Shown here: one piece after another, positions 1 through 10,525 of the stretch
How positions within the stretch are numbered: position 1 is the stretch's first letter
Layout: the number at the start of each line of letters is the position of its first letter
Origin: Lactarius indigo
Taxonomy: Eukaryota; Basidiomycota; Agaricomycetes; Russulales; Russulaceae
Assembly (NCBI GenBank): GCA_025766275.1
Contig: JAFKAC010000002.1
Coordinates: 2,542,001-2,606,000 of the forward strand
Reading direction: 5' to 3'
Length of the DNA: 64,000 bases
Made by a program: the position numbers and the translations under genes
The notes under the pieces: generated by a model
Told to the model about the DNA's origin: nothing
The model's input: only the letters and a program-made list of their open reading frames with translations
Database searches by the model: none

Positions 1-1330
1 TACTTTTAAGTCTCTTTTCGAGGTTCACAATATCAGCGACTGCGCAGCATTACGTCCGCGTATCTTCGGCTACGTTAGAAAGTGTCAATGAAGACAAGGG
101 GCCTTCCATCTTTGGCACACTCTCACAAACGCGCGAGATTATTGTTCGTCTCCTGATGTGTGGTATGGCCTCAACACTCATGTTCTGTTAGACTATCACC
201 CCTGCGCACCCTGCGCACTTTTTATTTGAGCTTGTCTCACGATACGGCCGAGGTTAGATTCGCGAGGCATATCATACTTGGACAGGACTGACTTACATTA
301 GTTCTCGATCCCTTGAGCCTATGCATCAAGTATCGAATGCTGCGAGATGGTGGGGACGCATCGCACTCAAGTGTACTTTTCTGACCTTGACCACCAGAGG
401 TCGAAGCTGTACTCGACAAAGTTGTCGACGAAGCTCTCAACGATTTCCCCGAACATCACTCTAGTCGCAGTCTTTTGATCGCCCACGCCATCAAGGCCCT
501 CGAATGTGATTCGGGCTGGGTCGAGCCTTATATTGTTACTGGTGAGCTTAGGGTTCCCGAACTTGGCGAAGACAGTTCCCCGAAGGAAGTTATATCCCGA
601 ATCCGAGAGGCAGGTTATCCCACGCATTACGGAAAAATCGATTCTCATAATTCCGCAGTTGCTGGCAATGGGCAAACCCACTGACACGAGTGACGCTTCG
701 TGGTGGGAGATCCGCATTCAAGTCGACGTACCACTTATGGAGGCCAGTAGCAAGTATTCAGATAGCGTCTTATAAAATCTTACGCTTTTTGTGGCTTCGC
801 AGATACTTGCAGCCGTGCGACTACGCATACTGGCGACACCGTATTTGGATTTGGAAGATTCAAATCAATTGCCTCCACTATACGCTGGGCAGCCTATTCC
901 AGTTCTGCTGTCGATTCAAACCTCCTTTCACTGGGGCACAAAACAGGACATAAACCGTACATCGCATCAAATGCGATTCAACATTGAAGAGATGGTGCGA
1001 GATTGGCTTATAAGTGGTCGAAAACGAGGGGACTTCGAAGCAAAGGTATGTACGAGTTTTTGTATGACTGTGGTCACTGAACTAAGGAACTGCCAAAAGG
1101 ACGGGTCGGTTTTCACCGTTCCAATAACGCTAATTGCTTTGCACCACGGGGAGCTATCGCTACCCAAAGTGACGATTTCTTCACTACCCACGGTTGGGGA
1201 GACATCCATGATGGGATCATTACCCAGTACCGAAACCCACCAGGTGCATGGAGCAGAGAAAGTCCTTATTCTTCCCAGAGGTGGTCGAAGTACCTTTATA
1301 GTTGGGATGGGAGAGGGAGCGTCGGACTGA
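1..1330 (+). CDS. TRS130: TRAPP II complex subunit TRAPPC10/Trs130, C-terminal part (5' end outside window)
   Basis: This is the 3' part of a gene entering from the left edge. TRAPP II activates Rab GTPases at the trans-Golgi, and Trs130/TRAPPC10 is one of its specific subunits. The recognisable piece begins near 400 and includes WWEIRIQVDVP, LRILATPYLDLE and a terminal segment (HGAEKVLILPRGGRSTF) typical of the TRAPPC10 C-terminus, ending at TGA 1328-1330. Introns inferred: 542-575 (only 34 nt), one ending near 812, and 1046-1099. An open stretch at 3-188 may be an upstream exon, but I could not connect it confidently through 190-400. The family call rests on the last 250 residues or so; the N-terminus is not visible. 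RRP3 follows on the same strand after about 256 bp. Confidence 0.7.
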
Positions 1331-1586
1331 CTGCATAATTTATGATAAAATATTCGATTTGACTGGTGGTGCGGTCACGTAGTAGATACTGTCGAACTCC
1401 TGACCTTTTCAAAATAAGCACTAAATACTTTCTCTAGCCCCAACAACACATCGTAGTCGTAGACCAGAGTGGTATTTTTTTCCTTTATAAATTGAGGAAG
1501 GGATATTAGGTTAGTTACATTGCAGATTTTGGAGTTATCAATGGTTATCGCCTTTGTCACCTGCAGAATACCCTGATCTTGCTGTA

Positions 1587-3184
1587 ATGCCGAAACTGGT
1601 GGAACAAAGCACAAGCGCGGACTCGGGCACGACATCGAAGCCAAAGCCGTCGTTCAACTCACTCGGGCTTATAGAACCCCTTTTGGAGGCTATCGAACAG
1701 CTTAATTACAAAGCTCCGACTGATATTCAGGCCGAAGCACTCCCCTCTGCTCTCGCGGGCCGAGACATCATCGGTGTCGCCTCTACTGGCTCCGGAAAGA
1801 CGGCAGCCTTTGCCCTTCCCATCCTTCAGAAATTATGGGATAGTCCAAAAGGATTACTTCGCATGCGTACTTGCACCCACACGCGAGCTAGCGTACCAGA
1901 TATCTCAACAGTTCGAAGCACTTGGTTCAGCTATGGGCGTGCGCTGCACGGTCCTCGTGGGTGGAATGGACATGGTAACGCAGTCGATCGCTCTGGCCAA
2001 GAAACCACACATCATCGTAGCAACCCCTGGACGACTGAAGGATCACTTGGAACACACGAAGGGGTTCAGTCTGCGCAGCCTCAGGTTTCTGGTGAGCAGC
2101 ACCCCGCCGACTGACTCACCACGCAGTACTGCGCACAGTGAGCTGAGTCTTCCTCAATAGGTACTTGACGAGGCGGATCGTCTGTTGGATATGGACTTTG
2201 GACCGGATATTGACGCCATTTTGAAGGCTATTCCGAAAGAGCGAACCACGTACTTGTTTTCCGCGACCATGACTACAAAGGTCGCGAAACTGCAGCGTGC
2301 GAGCTTGATAAACCCTGTCCGAGTTGAGGTGTCGACAAAGTATGTGCGTTATAATCCGTCATCTTCGCGGCTGCAACCTTATCTTTGTCACGCAGGTATT
2401 CCACAGTGTCCACCTTGCTGCAGTACTATCTTTTCATACCCCTGTCACAAAAGGACGTTCACCTCGTCTATCTCGCCAATTCACAGGCTCAAAATTCCAT
2501 TATAGTCTTTACACGGACAGTCCACGATGCTCAGCGGTGTGTCTGCCTCGTTTGAGTGAATATGCTCAAATACAAGCCCCGACTAGGCTCTCTATTGTGC
2601 TGCGTAACCTAGGTTTTGCGGCGGTCCCTCTGCACGGACAACTAAGCCAAAGTCAACGCCTGGGTTCTTTGAGCAAATTCCAAAGCGGATCCCGAAAAAT
2701 TCTGGTAGCCACGGATGTGGCCAGCCGGTATGTAAGCTTTTCTCTCTTTGTGTATACAGAAGTTGACTAGGAGCAAACATTTCTCAGTGGTCTCGATATC
2801 CCTGCAGTGGACATTGTCATCAACTTTGACATCCCCACACATTCAAAAGACTACATCCACCGGGTTGGCCGTACAGCACGTGCTGGACGTGCAGGAAAAT
2901 CAATCACGCTCGTCACCCAATACGACGTTGAATTAATTCAACGAATTGAAGCCGTGACTGGTAAAAAGATGGATCTATGGCCCACAGACAAGGAGGAAAT
3001 AGCCCTGTTGCGTGAACGTGTCGAGGAAGCAGGACGACTGGCGGCTACAGAACTTCGGGAAGAAGGCGCAAAGAACGGACATCGGAAGCGAAGAAAGGAC
3101 CGGGATGATAGAGATGTCCGCGACCGGGATGACGACGTCGTTCAGGCAGGGATGCCGACGAAAAAACGTAAAAGTAAAAGATAA
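1587..3184 (+). CDS. RRP3: ATP-dependent rRNA helicase RRP3 (DDX47 family), with an apparent 1-nt frameshift
   Basis: DEAD-box helicase acting in 18S rRNA maturation in the nucleolus. Exons deduced: 1587-2091, 2161-2339, 2396-2536, 2587-2727, 2788-3184, giving about 453 aa, a normal length. Visible motifs are the Q-motif region ([14 protein letters not shown]), motif I STGSGKT, Ia APTRELAYQ, Ib TPGR, II DEAD, III SAT, and [13 protein letters not shown]. The tail [12 protein letters not shown] is characteristic of Rrp3/DDX47, followed by a basic C-terminus. The ATG at 1587 is the first in-frame Met before the helicase core. A short upstream ORF (1541-1576) lies in the leader. Between LWDSPK and [13 protein letters not shown] the frame must shift by one base at the GG of 1851-1852 with no room for an intron, so one extra base is present relative to the expected gene. 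Confidence 0.93.
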
Positions 3185-3236
3185 CTTAGGCACGGTCACA
3201 GGTTTCTTCGTCGTTTACTCTGGGAATAATTGTGGC

Positions 3237-4163
3237 TCAATTCATGAACATGATATCCGAGCGAAGGATGTATTTAGTGCCGCTTCGAACCTGAGAACCT
3301 TCGTGAAGAAGACACTGGTCACCATGTCTAAGTAAAATGTCAGCCCTATGACGATGTGCTGGAAACCATATTTTTACTAACCTATGGAGAAGGGCAGTGC
3401 CCCGTGTCAGAGGTACGGCCATGGCCTCTGAGCCTTTTGCTTTGCTATTGGGATAAAAGATAGTCTGCAAGGTGTTGAGCAAAATTCCTGGAGGAGCACA
3501 TGCTGCTTACATACCTCCCCGCCTCGTACGCCATCCTCAACTCCCGTGAGGTATATGAGCAGTGTCCATTCTGAGACCGCACCAGTCTTGGCGTCGCGAA
3601 TAGAATCGTCATAATGAGGGTTGAAATGCTGCGACGGCGTATATTTATATAGCCGAATGTTCGAGTTCAGTGAATGTGCCATTCGAGCACCCGTAGCTGG
3701 TGGTGTCACAGAAGCAGGATACGGAAATGATGGCAGATGGGGGCGTAATACGGTCCATAGACGACCCGCAAACTCGGGTGAAGAGATGGACACTCTATCT
3801 ACGACGACACCAAGTTCAGTTGGTGTTGACCGCTGTCAACGAAAGGCGGCCGAGAAGAACCCACAGTTGATCCTATCTGCCTCCCCACGTCTCTTGGGTG
3901 GTGTCAGTTCCAGGGGCTGGCTGTCAATAAAGTCGACAAAAGTTCGGCACTCTGCTAGAGTGAAGACATTCTGAAAGGGGTTGGATTTGGATGCAAAGGT
4001 GGGAAAACACCGAGACCAGACACACCTTCAGCAACAAGACCTGGTCCTCCAGGAATGTATCGCACCGGACGTGAATTTTCTCTGAGAGCTCAGGAAAGAC
4101 GACCGCTTTTGGAGCGGGCTTGGGAACGGCAGCAGTGGCAGCTGCAACTTTCTTCTTGGCCAT
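3237..4163 (-). CDS. 2-oxoglutarate/Fe(II) dioxygenase, prolyl 4-hydroxylase-like
   Basis: Five exons, complement(3237-3327, 3382-3464, 3515-3798, 3865-3970, 4026-4163), encode 233 aa with frame kept at every junction. The double-stranded beta-helix core of the P4Hc type is clear: RLYKYTP, then HYDD (first two Fe ligands, H-x-D), then GGET, then LLHEG (third Fe ligand His) and a following SGTKYILRSD, where the basic residue would hold the 2-oxoglutarate carboxylate. There is no signal peptide, and the N-terminus is Lys/Ala-rich (MAKKKVAAATAAV), so a cytosolic or nuclear enzyme is more likely than a collagen-type ER hydroxylase. The substrate is unknown. It is head to head with phosphoserine aminotransferase, with 124 bp between start codons, and its 3' end lies 52 bp from the 3' end of RRP3. 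Confidence 0.85.
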
Positions 4164-4287
4164 CTTATTGGCCTCTGGACATCACGACGATGGCCTCATA
4201 TGGTAGCGAGTGTTCAACTTACAGCATTGACTGAGTCACTCGCACTCACACTCGAACTCACAATCGCCGTCTTAATCGCGCACAACG

Positions 4288-5644
4288 ATGCCGGCCTCAC
4301 GAGTGATCAACTTTGGCCCGGGTCCCTCTGCCCTTCCTCAGTCTGTGCTTGAGAAAGCCACCCAGGGGCTGCTCAATTTTAACGAGACAGGTATCGGCAT
4401 CGCCGAGATTTCGCATCGCTCCAAGGAGTTCGTCGCGTTTCTTTCCAACGTCGAGTCTCTCATCAGGACTCAGTTGGATGTCCCCCCGACGCACTCCATC
4501 CTCTTCACGCAGGGGGGCGGGACCGCACAGTTCTCGGCCGTCGTGCTGAACCTCTTAGCGCGCCACAGGCTACTGTACCCAGAGCTCACCGACGATCAGC
4601 GCGTCATGGACTACGTTCTCACGGGCTCGTGGGGCGAAAAAGCCTTTCAGGAGGCCAGGCGCCTCGGCGGCGCCCGCACGAATGTCGCGCTCGACGCACG
4701 CAGGTACTCCAAGGACGGCGTGTCGTTCGACAATGTACCACCTCACGGCGAGTACGCGTTCTCCGCGGCGCCCGCGTTCATCTACTATTGTGAGAACGAG
4801 ACGGTCGACGGCGTCCAGTTCTCGACGGATCCGGCTGCGCAGACGTCCTTCCCGTTTGCGCGCCTCCCGCGCGAGCGCAGCGGGCTGCTCCCGCTCGTTG
4901 GCGACCACTCGTCCTCGTTCATGTCCCGCCCAATCCCGCGCCTCGGTGAGCATGCCGTCATCTTTGCGGGTGCGCAGAAAAACTTGGGCCCTGCCGGGCT
5001 CACAATTCTCATCGTGCGACACGACTGCCTTCGTCGACGTCGACGCGGCGGCGAAGCTCGGTGCGACTCCCGTGCCGCTGTCATTAGTCCTACCAGACGC
5101 TCGCGGACAGCAAGAGTCTGTACAACACCCCGTCGACGCTCCCCATCTACATTCACTGGGCTCGTTCTCGAGCGCATGCAAGAGTTGGGCGGCTTGACGT
5201 ACTTTGAGGCGCTCAACAGAAAGAAGGCGGAAAAAGTGTACGCGGCCATACGGTTTGGCGAGGAACGCGGAGTGTTCCAAGGAAAGGTTCAAGACGGCTC
5301 AGGCAGTTGGATGAATGTTGTCTTCAACGTCCTTGGTGACGACGCGGAATCACGCTTCCTCACCGGAGCAGAAGAGGCAGGGATGAAGGGCTTGAAAGGT
5401 CACCGGTGAGACATCCACTAATGGACTTATCGACGTTCCGCTTACGGTCCCGATGTGGATTAGGTCGGTTGGTGGTGCGTATCAATGACGTTCTTCGGAA
5501 TCCAGAGGATACGCTTGACTAATTGAATTCGTTACAGGCATTCGCGTGTCCCTCTATAACGCTATCACGGAATCTGACACTGACAAGCTAGTCGGTTACA
5601 TGGAGAACTTCGTTTCCGAGGCTGGCGCCCGGGCTCCGGTGTAA
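4288..5644 (+). CDS. SER1: Phosphoserine aminotransferase with three clustered 1-nt insertions
   Basis: PLP enzyme of serine biosynthesis that converts 3-phosphohydroxypyruvate plus glutamate to phosphoserine. The N-terminus INFGPGPSALP and the PLP-lysine loop AGAQKNLGPAG (Lys about residue 231) are diagnostic. Exons: 4288-5405, an 11-nt microexon 5464-5474, and 5538-5644, which together restore GHRSVGGIRVSLYNAI; expected length is about 410 aa. Between residues 247 and 290 the open frame gives nonsense. The conserved sequence appears successively in the other two frames (FVDVDAAAKLGATPVPLSL, then YQTLADSKSLYNTPSTLPIYI) before returning to the original frame. Three extra bases near 5028, 5089 and 5152 explain this exactly. 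The three cancel, so the ORF stays open although about 42 residues are garbled. Confidence 0.93.
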
Positions 5645-5737
5645 AATTTAGCTGTTAAATAGACTTTGTGTCAGTTACGAGAGTTAGGGTTCGTCCATTC
5701 ATGCGTCTTGAGTGTCAGTCGATGCCAATAATATGTA

Positions 5738-5830
5738 TGCCCCATGGCTGAGTTGGTTACAGCGTCCGACTGTTATCCTCGAAAGTGGACAGCTCATCGG
5801 AAGGTCGTGAGTTCGAGCCTCACTGGGGCA
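5738..5830 (+). tRNA. tRNA-Asn (GTT) with a 20-nt intron
   Basis: The 73-nt mature tRNA folds completely. The 7-bp acceptor stem is closed by T1-A72, the D stem is GCTG/CAGC, the anticodon stem TCCGA/TCGGA, the T arm GTGAG-TTCGAGC-CTCAC, with no encoded CCA. The anticodon GTT is at 5772-5774. A 20-nt intron (5776-5795) sits one base 3' of the anticodon, the canonical eukaryotic position. A T run at 5836-5840 is the likely Pol III terminator. A second copy with the same mature sequence but a different intron is at 40800. Confidence 0.95.
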
Positions 5831-5840
5831 GTTCCTTTTT

Positions 5841-6403
5841 GCACTCGGTCTTTCATTTTATACTATAATCTAGGCGGAAGCTGGTTTTTCGCCCACTGGT
5901 GATCTACAGTAGTTGGACAACGGTGTATTGCACATTGTATAGGAACAACTTGTACAGGAATACCTAAGGCGGATACGTGTACACTTTATAAGAATGAGAA
6001 AAGGGGAGAGACTCAGAACATCATAGATAGATGCATTGGGGTGAGAAGGATGGGGAACGTGCAGCTAAACCCGGATGACACACAAAGGCACGGAATAAAT
6101 ATCAGCACAACTGGGCGAGCGTACAAACAACGAATAGCGAAAATGAAAGAACGTTGTACGGTCATGGTCACAAAAATCGTCAGATGAGGATGGATGATAT
6201 GTGGAGAGATGGTAAGATAAATGCGATGAATAGGATCACAGTTGATGATGCTGAGATGAGTGAAAAGAGGCACGGGTGAATCCGGATGGTGAGGAAGATG
6301 ATGGGAAGGTCCGTTGATCAAAAAGGGAATGGTGACGTGAGGAAGGGGGTGGCAATTAAATGGGACTCCTAACTTGGTCAATGGCACAGCGCTACTCGGG
6401 CGG
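5841..6403. other. Intergenic, no gene recognised
   Basis: About 560 bp between the tRNA-Asn terminator and the 3' end of the minus-strand unknown gene. A minus-strand open frame at 6013-6387 has no recognisable domain and a composition that does not look protein-like. I see no repeat or RNA gene here. Confidence 0.5.
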
Positions 6404-7492
6404 CTAATGCATTGGTGCTGGCCTAGGCGTCATCGCTGGCATTAAGCCGACGAATTGCACTCTCGACGGGGATGGAAACCGTGGTGGTGGTGTTGACGTG
6501 GCACTCGGTGGAGACGACACGAGGGGTACAATTGGCTCTGTGCGATCTCTTGAGAGAGTTATGGATTTGCGGCGACGAACAGGCCCAAGACTTGAAGCCA
6601 GCATTGACTCGGCCGATGCGAGCTGTGAAAGATCGGAATCCCATGGATTCCCTGCCGTAAGGACAGGGTCATCCAAGGCGGAAATCCAGGGAAGTGAATC
6701 AAAATTGATTACTCGTGGGGCGATAATAGCCTCCGGACGAATGTTGTATCGCCGACGACGAGGAGTACGTGGGGGGCAGCCCACCTGTCGCTTGATCGAG
6801 CTACAAGGTGTAGGAGACTGAGACGTCTGTATGGAAAAAAAAATTTGATTGGTGAGAACGATTAGGCGACATAACGTAAAAGGGACGTACCAAAGAACGC
6901 TTTGCACGGTGAATACGAATTGGAGACATGAGGCGAGGAAGTTGCGCGTTCTTTGGGGCAGGTGTGTGGCACTGCGGTAGGGAAGGTGTGAGGGTTCGAT
7001 AAGGTATTCTCAGAGACGAGAAACACTGACGATGAAAGGGTCGTCGAGGTTGATGGGTAACACGGGAGCAGATGGGTCGATAATTGTCGGCTGCGGGAGT
7101 AAACGACGAGGCTGAGGCGCGATAATGGGAGTCGGAGGCATTGTGGATCTCGTTCGAGGGATGGCTGAGGCGGCCACAGGATGAACGGGTGAGTGAATTG
7201 GAGGTGGCGTTTCGAAGTGGGCGTACGGGGTCGAAAAGGAAAGGAGAGACTAGAGTTATATGGAGAGGGAGCGGACAATGAGGGAGAGCGTAAGGATACC
7301 GCGTGTCAAAAGCCGGTGCACGTTGCCGCCGCCTCGTTTCGCTGACAAATCATACCTAATATAGCGAACAATGGCCCGCCGCTCTGAGCCTCGTTTTACA
7401 GCGTCGCCCGAGTAACGCCATTGTGCACCCCTTCTTGGGAATGTGATCAATGCATAGCGCCGACGATCGCGCACGTATGGCCATGGGAACAT
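6404..7492 (-). CDS. Hypothetical proline-rich protein, gene structure uncertain
   Basis: The last exon is convincing. After an intron ending at about 6830 (minus-strand donor near 6890, acceptor preceded by a pyrimidine run) the frame continues from RIHRAKRSL into TSQSPTPCSSIKRQ and on to a stop at 6404. It contains PRVINFDSLPWISALDDPV and a Ser/Pro-rich tail. Upstream, a protein-like stretch (PPTPIIAPQPRRLLPQPT, then LPINLDDPFIV) lies in another frame at about 7010-7210. The two need either a further small intron or a 1-2 nt indel near 7015. A further open frame beginning at ATG 7490-7492 could be the first exon. I recognise no domain; the low-complexity composition suggests a fungal-specific, largely disordered protein. 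Exon boundaries and start are guesses. Confidence 0.4.
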
Positions 7493-7842
7493 AATTCCAT
7501 TGATATCACGTTCATAGCAGTTGGCACCCGTGAGTACAGAGTGGATGTAACCATTGATGTGAGGCAGTAGAGTGGAAGCCAGGTAGCCTATTCGGTACGC
7601 AAAATATTATCCTCGCAGCTATTTGCCTATGCTGTCCATTTCCATGCCAGTTTTTTGTTGCGTTCGCGGCGGCGTTCCGTGTTCCATGCATAATCCGTCA
7701 AGCGCAGGGAAATTTTTTGTTCTTTTAATGGATGGATAGATGGTGATGCAATAGACAAAATTATGGAAGGAAACGAATGTGAGAGCAAAATACAGAGAAA
7801 AGTGACGGCAATTTTTTCGTAAATAGCAAAGTCCATGCAATT
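7493..7842. other. Intergenic, no gene recognised
   Basis: About 350 bp between the possible start of the proline-rich unknown and the Hsp90 stop codon. It is AT-richer than the flanking exons, consistent with the Hsp90 3' UTR plus the promoter of the unknown gene. Short open frames here (7619-7840) overlap one another in several frames and carry no motif. Confidence 0.5.
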
Positions 7843-10343
7843 CTAGTCGATCTCCTCCATCGCAGACGCAGGAGCACCTTCCGTTTCTGCGGGAGCCGCC
7901 TCCTCAGCAACAGGCACCGTCTCCTCTTCTTCGTCGACATCAAGACCAAGCCTGGAACCGTCACATCGCTCAATCGCAATACATCATGCAGAGAATATCC
8001 ACTCACGAGATCATGCGGTGAATCCGCTTGGCAAAGGATGTCGGCTCCTCGAGTGAGAAGCCAGAAGTTAGGAGGGCAGTCTCAAACAATAGGTACGTGA
8101 GGTCCCGGACAGATTTGTCTGCCTTGTCCTCAGTGACTTTGCGCCGGAGCTCCTTGACGATTGGGTGTTTGGGATTGAGCTCGAGGGTCTTTTTGGACGC
8201 CATGTAAGATGACATGGAAGTGTCACGGAGAGCCTGGGCTTTCATGATACGTTCCTACACACACCGGATCTCATCAGTCACGAGTCCACAGATCAAACCA
8301 AGGAGGGACCCACCATATTCGATGACCAACCAAATTGGCCAGTGACGAGCACACAAGGCGAGTCTGAGATACGGTTTGACACAACAACTTTCTCGACCTT
8401 GTCGCCGAGTGCGTCCTTGATGACTGAGCACAAGTCCTCATAGGATTTAGCTTCCTCCTCACGCGCTTTCTTCTCCTCATCCGTCTCCTCGAGCTCAAGG
8501 CCTTCTTTTGAGACCGACTCGAGCTTGTGACCCTCAAATTCCTTCAGCTGAGATACCGCATACTCGTCAATGGGGTCCACCAGCAATAGAACCTCGAAGC
8601 CCTTTTTCCTAAGGACCTCCAAGAACGGAGAGTCCTTGATGGCAGCAAGAGATTCACCCGTGAGATAATAAATTGCCTTCTGTCCCGACGGCATGCGCGT
8701 GATGTAGTCTGGGAATTAAACATGAAAAAGAGGTATCTGGACCAAGCGTGCAACACACCTTTGAGGGTAATCGTATCGTCGACAGCCTTGGTCGAGTGGA
8801 AGCGGAGGAATTCAGCAAGCTTGCTGCGGTTTTGAGCGTCCTCGTGAATTCCGAGCTTGATGTTCTTGCCAAATGCCTCATAGAACTTCTGGAAGTTATC
8901 CTTGTCTTCCGCGATCTCTGTGAACAGATCCATGCATTTCTTAACGATGTGTTTGCGGATGACTTTGAGGATCTTGTTCTGCTGAAGGGTCTCACGCGAA
9001 ATGTTGAGCGGCAGATCTTCGGAATCAACAATGCCTTTGACGAAATTGAGGTACTCTGGAATGAGGTCTTCGCAATCGTCCATGATGAACACTCGACGGA
9101 CATAGAGCTTGATGTTGTTGCGCTTCTTTTTGCTCTCGAAAAGATCGAACGGTGCGCTGAGATAACCCGTCAGATACGAGCGTGCAATCAAGATACGGGA
9201 CTTACCGCTTCGGGATATAGAGGATCGCCTTGAACTCGAGCTGGCCCTCGACGGAGAAATGTTTGACAGCAAGGTGTTCCTCCCAATCATTGGTAAGTGA
9301 CTTGTAGAACGATCCATACTCTTCTTGCGTGATGTCGCTCGGGTTGCGAGTCCAAATGGGCTTGGTTTTGTTGAGCTCCTCGTTGACCTTGCTCTGCTCC
9401 TTGACCTTTTTCTTTTTCTTCTCTTTGGCTTTGTCTTCATCCTCGTCCTCCACTTCTTCAACCTTGGACTTTGCCTCTTCGTCCTTTGCCTCTTCCTCCT
9501 CCTCTTCCTCCTCGACCTCCTGCGACACGCGATTTAGAAATAAGAAGTAGACCAGAGTGTAATCAAGAACGAACCTTCTCAACCTCCTTGGTGACAACGA
9601 GTTGGATCGGGTACGAGATGAACTCAGAGTGCTTCTTAACGATGTCTTTGATCCGTTTCTCCTCGAAATACTCAGTCTGGTCCTCCTTGAGATAGAGGCG
9701 GACCTCGGTACCGCGACCGAGAGGTGGATTCTCAGTATCGAGAGTGATGGTAAAAGTGCCACCTGCGGCCGACTCCCAGATGTACTGCTCGTCATCGTTG
9801 TTTTTCGAAATGACCTGAACGCGTTCTGCGACGAGGTACGCGGAATAGAAACCGACACCAAACTGGCCGATCATGGATATGTCAGCACCTGAGCTGAGTG
9901 CCTCCATAAAGCCCTGCGACGGCACGTGAGGAAAACGGCGCCAACGAGACAGCGGAGATGATATACCTTTGTGCCGGACTTCGCGATGGTACCAAGGTTG
10001 TTGACCATGTCAGCCTTGGTCATGCCAATGCCACTGTCACGGATGGAGAGGATCTTATTTTCTTTGTCTGGAATGATCCGAATGAAGAGCTCCTTTTCAG
10101 AATCGAGGGCAGAGGGGTCGGTAAGAGACGCATAACGAATTTTGTCGAGAGCATCAGAGCCGTTGGAGATGATTTCACGGAGGAAGATCTCTTTGTTGGA
10201 ATAGAAAGTGTCTGCAACAAGCGAGGTCAGATATCGCGTGAAGCAAGAATCACGCGAAGATAACGAGACTGACTGATGATCAGATCGAGCAACTGAGAGA
10301 TCTCAGCCTGGAAGCCAAAGCTTTCTGGTTCAGGGGCAGACAT
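7843..10343 (-). CDS. HSP82: Cytosolic molecular chaperone Hsp90
   Basis: ATP-dependent chaperone for kinases, transcription factors and other clients. Eight exons, complement(7843-7951, 8007-8254, 8314-8708, 8759-9156, 9206-9519, 9575-9913, 9967-10211, 10274-10343), give 705 aa, the normal length for fungal Hsp90, with every junction in frame. The GHKL ATPase shows [12 protein letters not shown] (catalytic Glu), DSGIGMT and [15 protein letters not shown] charged linker rich in Glu/Lys follows (about residues 215-265), then the middle domain ([35 protein letters not shown]). The C-terminus ends MEEID, not the usual MEEVD. Two perfect heat-shock elements lie 96-159 bp upstream of the ATG. Start chosen at [16 protein letters not shown], as in other fungi. 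Confidence 0.98.
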
Positions 10344-10438
10344 GTTTTTCTTTTCGCAAAGGGGAAGACAAGGAAGACTCTAGGGCGATGAACGAACCAA
10401 GGCGAGCCTTTGACCTTTTTAATCTCACCCAAAATTTG

Positions 10439-10451
10439 TTCTCGAAGTTTC
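10439..10451. promoter_or_regulatory. Heat-shock element (proximal)
   Basis: Three alternating 5-bp units, TTC-nn-GAA-nn-TTC, with perfect 2-bp spacing. It lies 96 bp upstream of the Hsp90 start codon, inside the 182-bp gap between Hsp90 and TSC1. This matches the trimeric binding site of heat-shock factor HSF1. Confidence 0.8.
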
Positions 10452-10489
10452 GACGCGCATCTTGCAATTATTCCCACGCCCGACCACCC

Positions 10490-10502
10490 TTCGAGAACCT
10501 TC
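10490..10502. promoter_or_regulatory. Heat-shock element (distal)
   Basis: A second perfect TTC-nn-GAA-nn-TTC trimer, 147 bp upstream of the Hsp90 ATG and 51 bp (about five helical turns) from the first. It lies 24 bp beyond the TSC1 stop codon, so the Hsp90 promoter abuts the TSC1 3' end. Confidence 0.8.
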
Positions 10503-10525
10503 CTCAGTTAACCAAATCCAGTACA

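Noticed and set aside
1846..1856. Programmed ribosomal frameshift as the explanation for the RRP3 frame change
   Set aside because: No known slippery heptamer or stimulatory element was evident, and similar insertions occur in two other unrelated genes, so a sequence or assembly cause is simpler.
8748..9233. 161-codon plus-strand ORF opposite Hsp90
   Set aside because: It lies antisense to conserved Hsp90 exons and its length follows from codon bias of the real gene.
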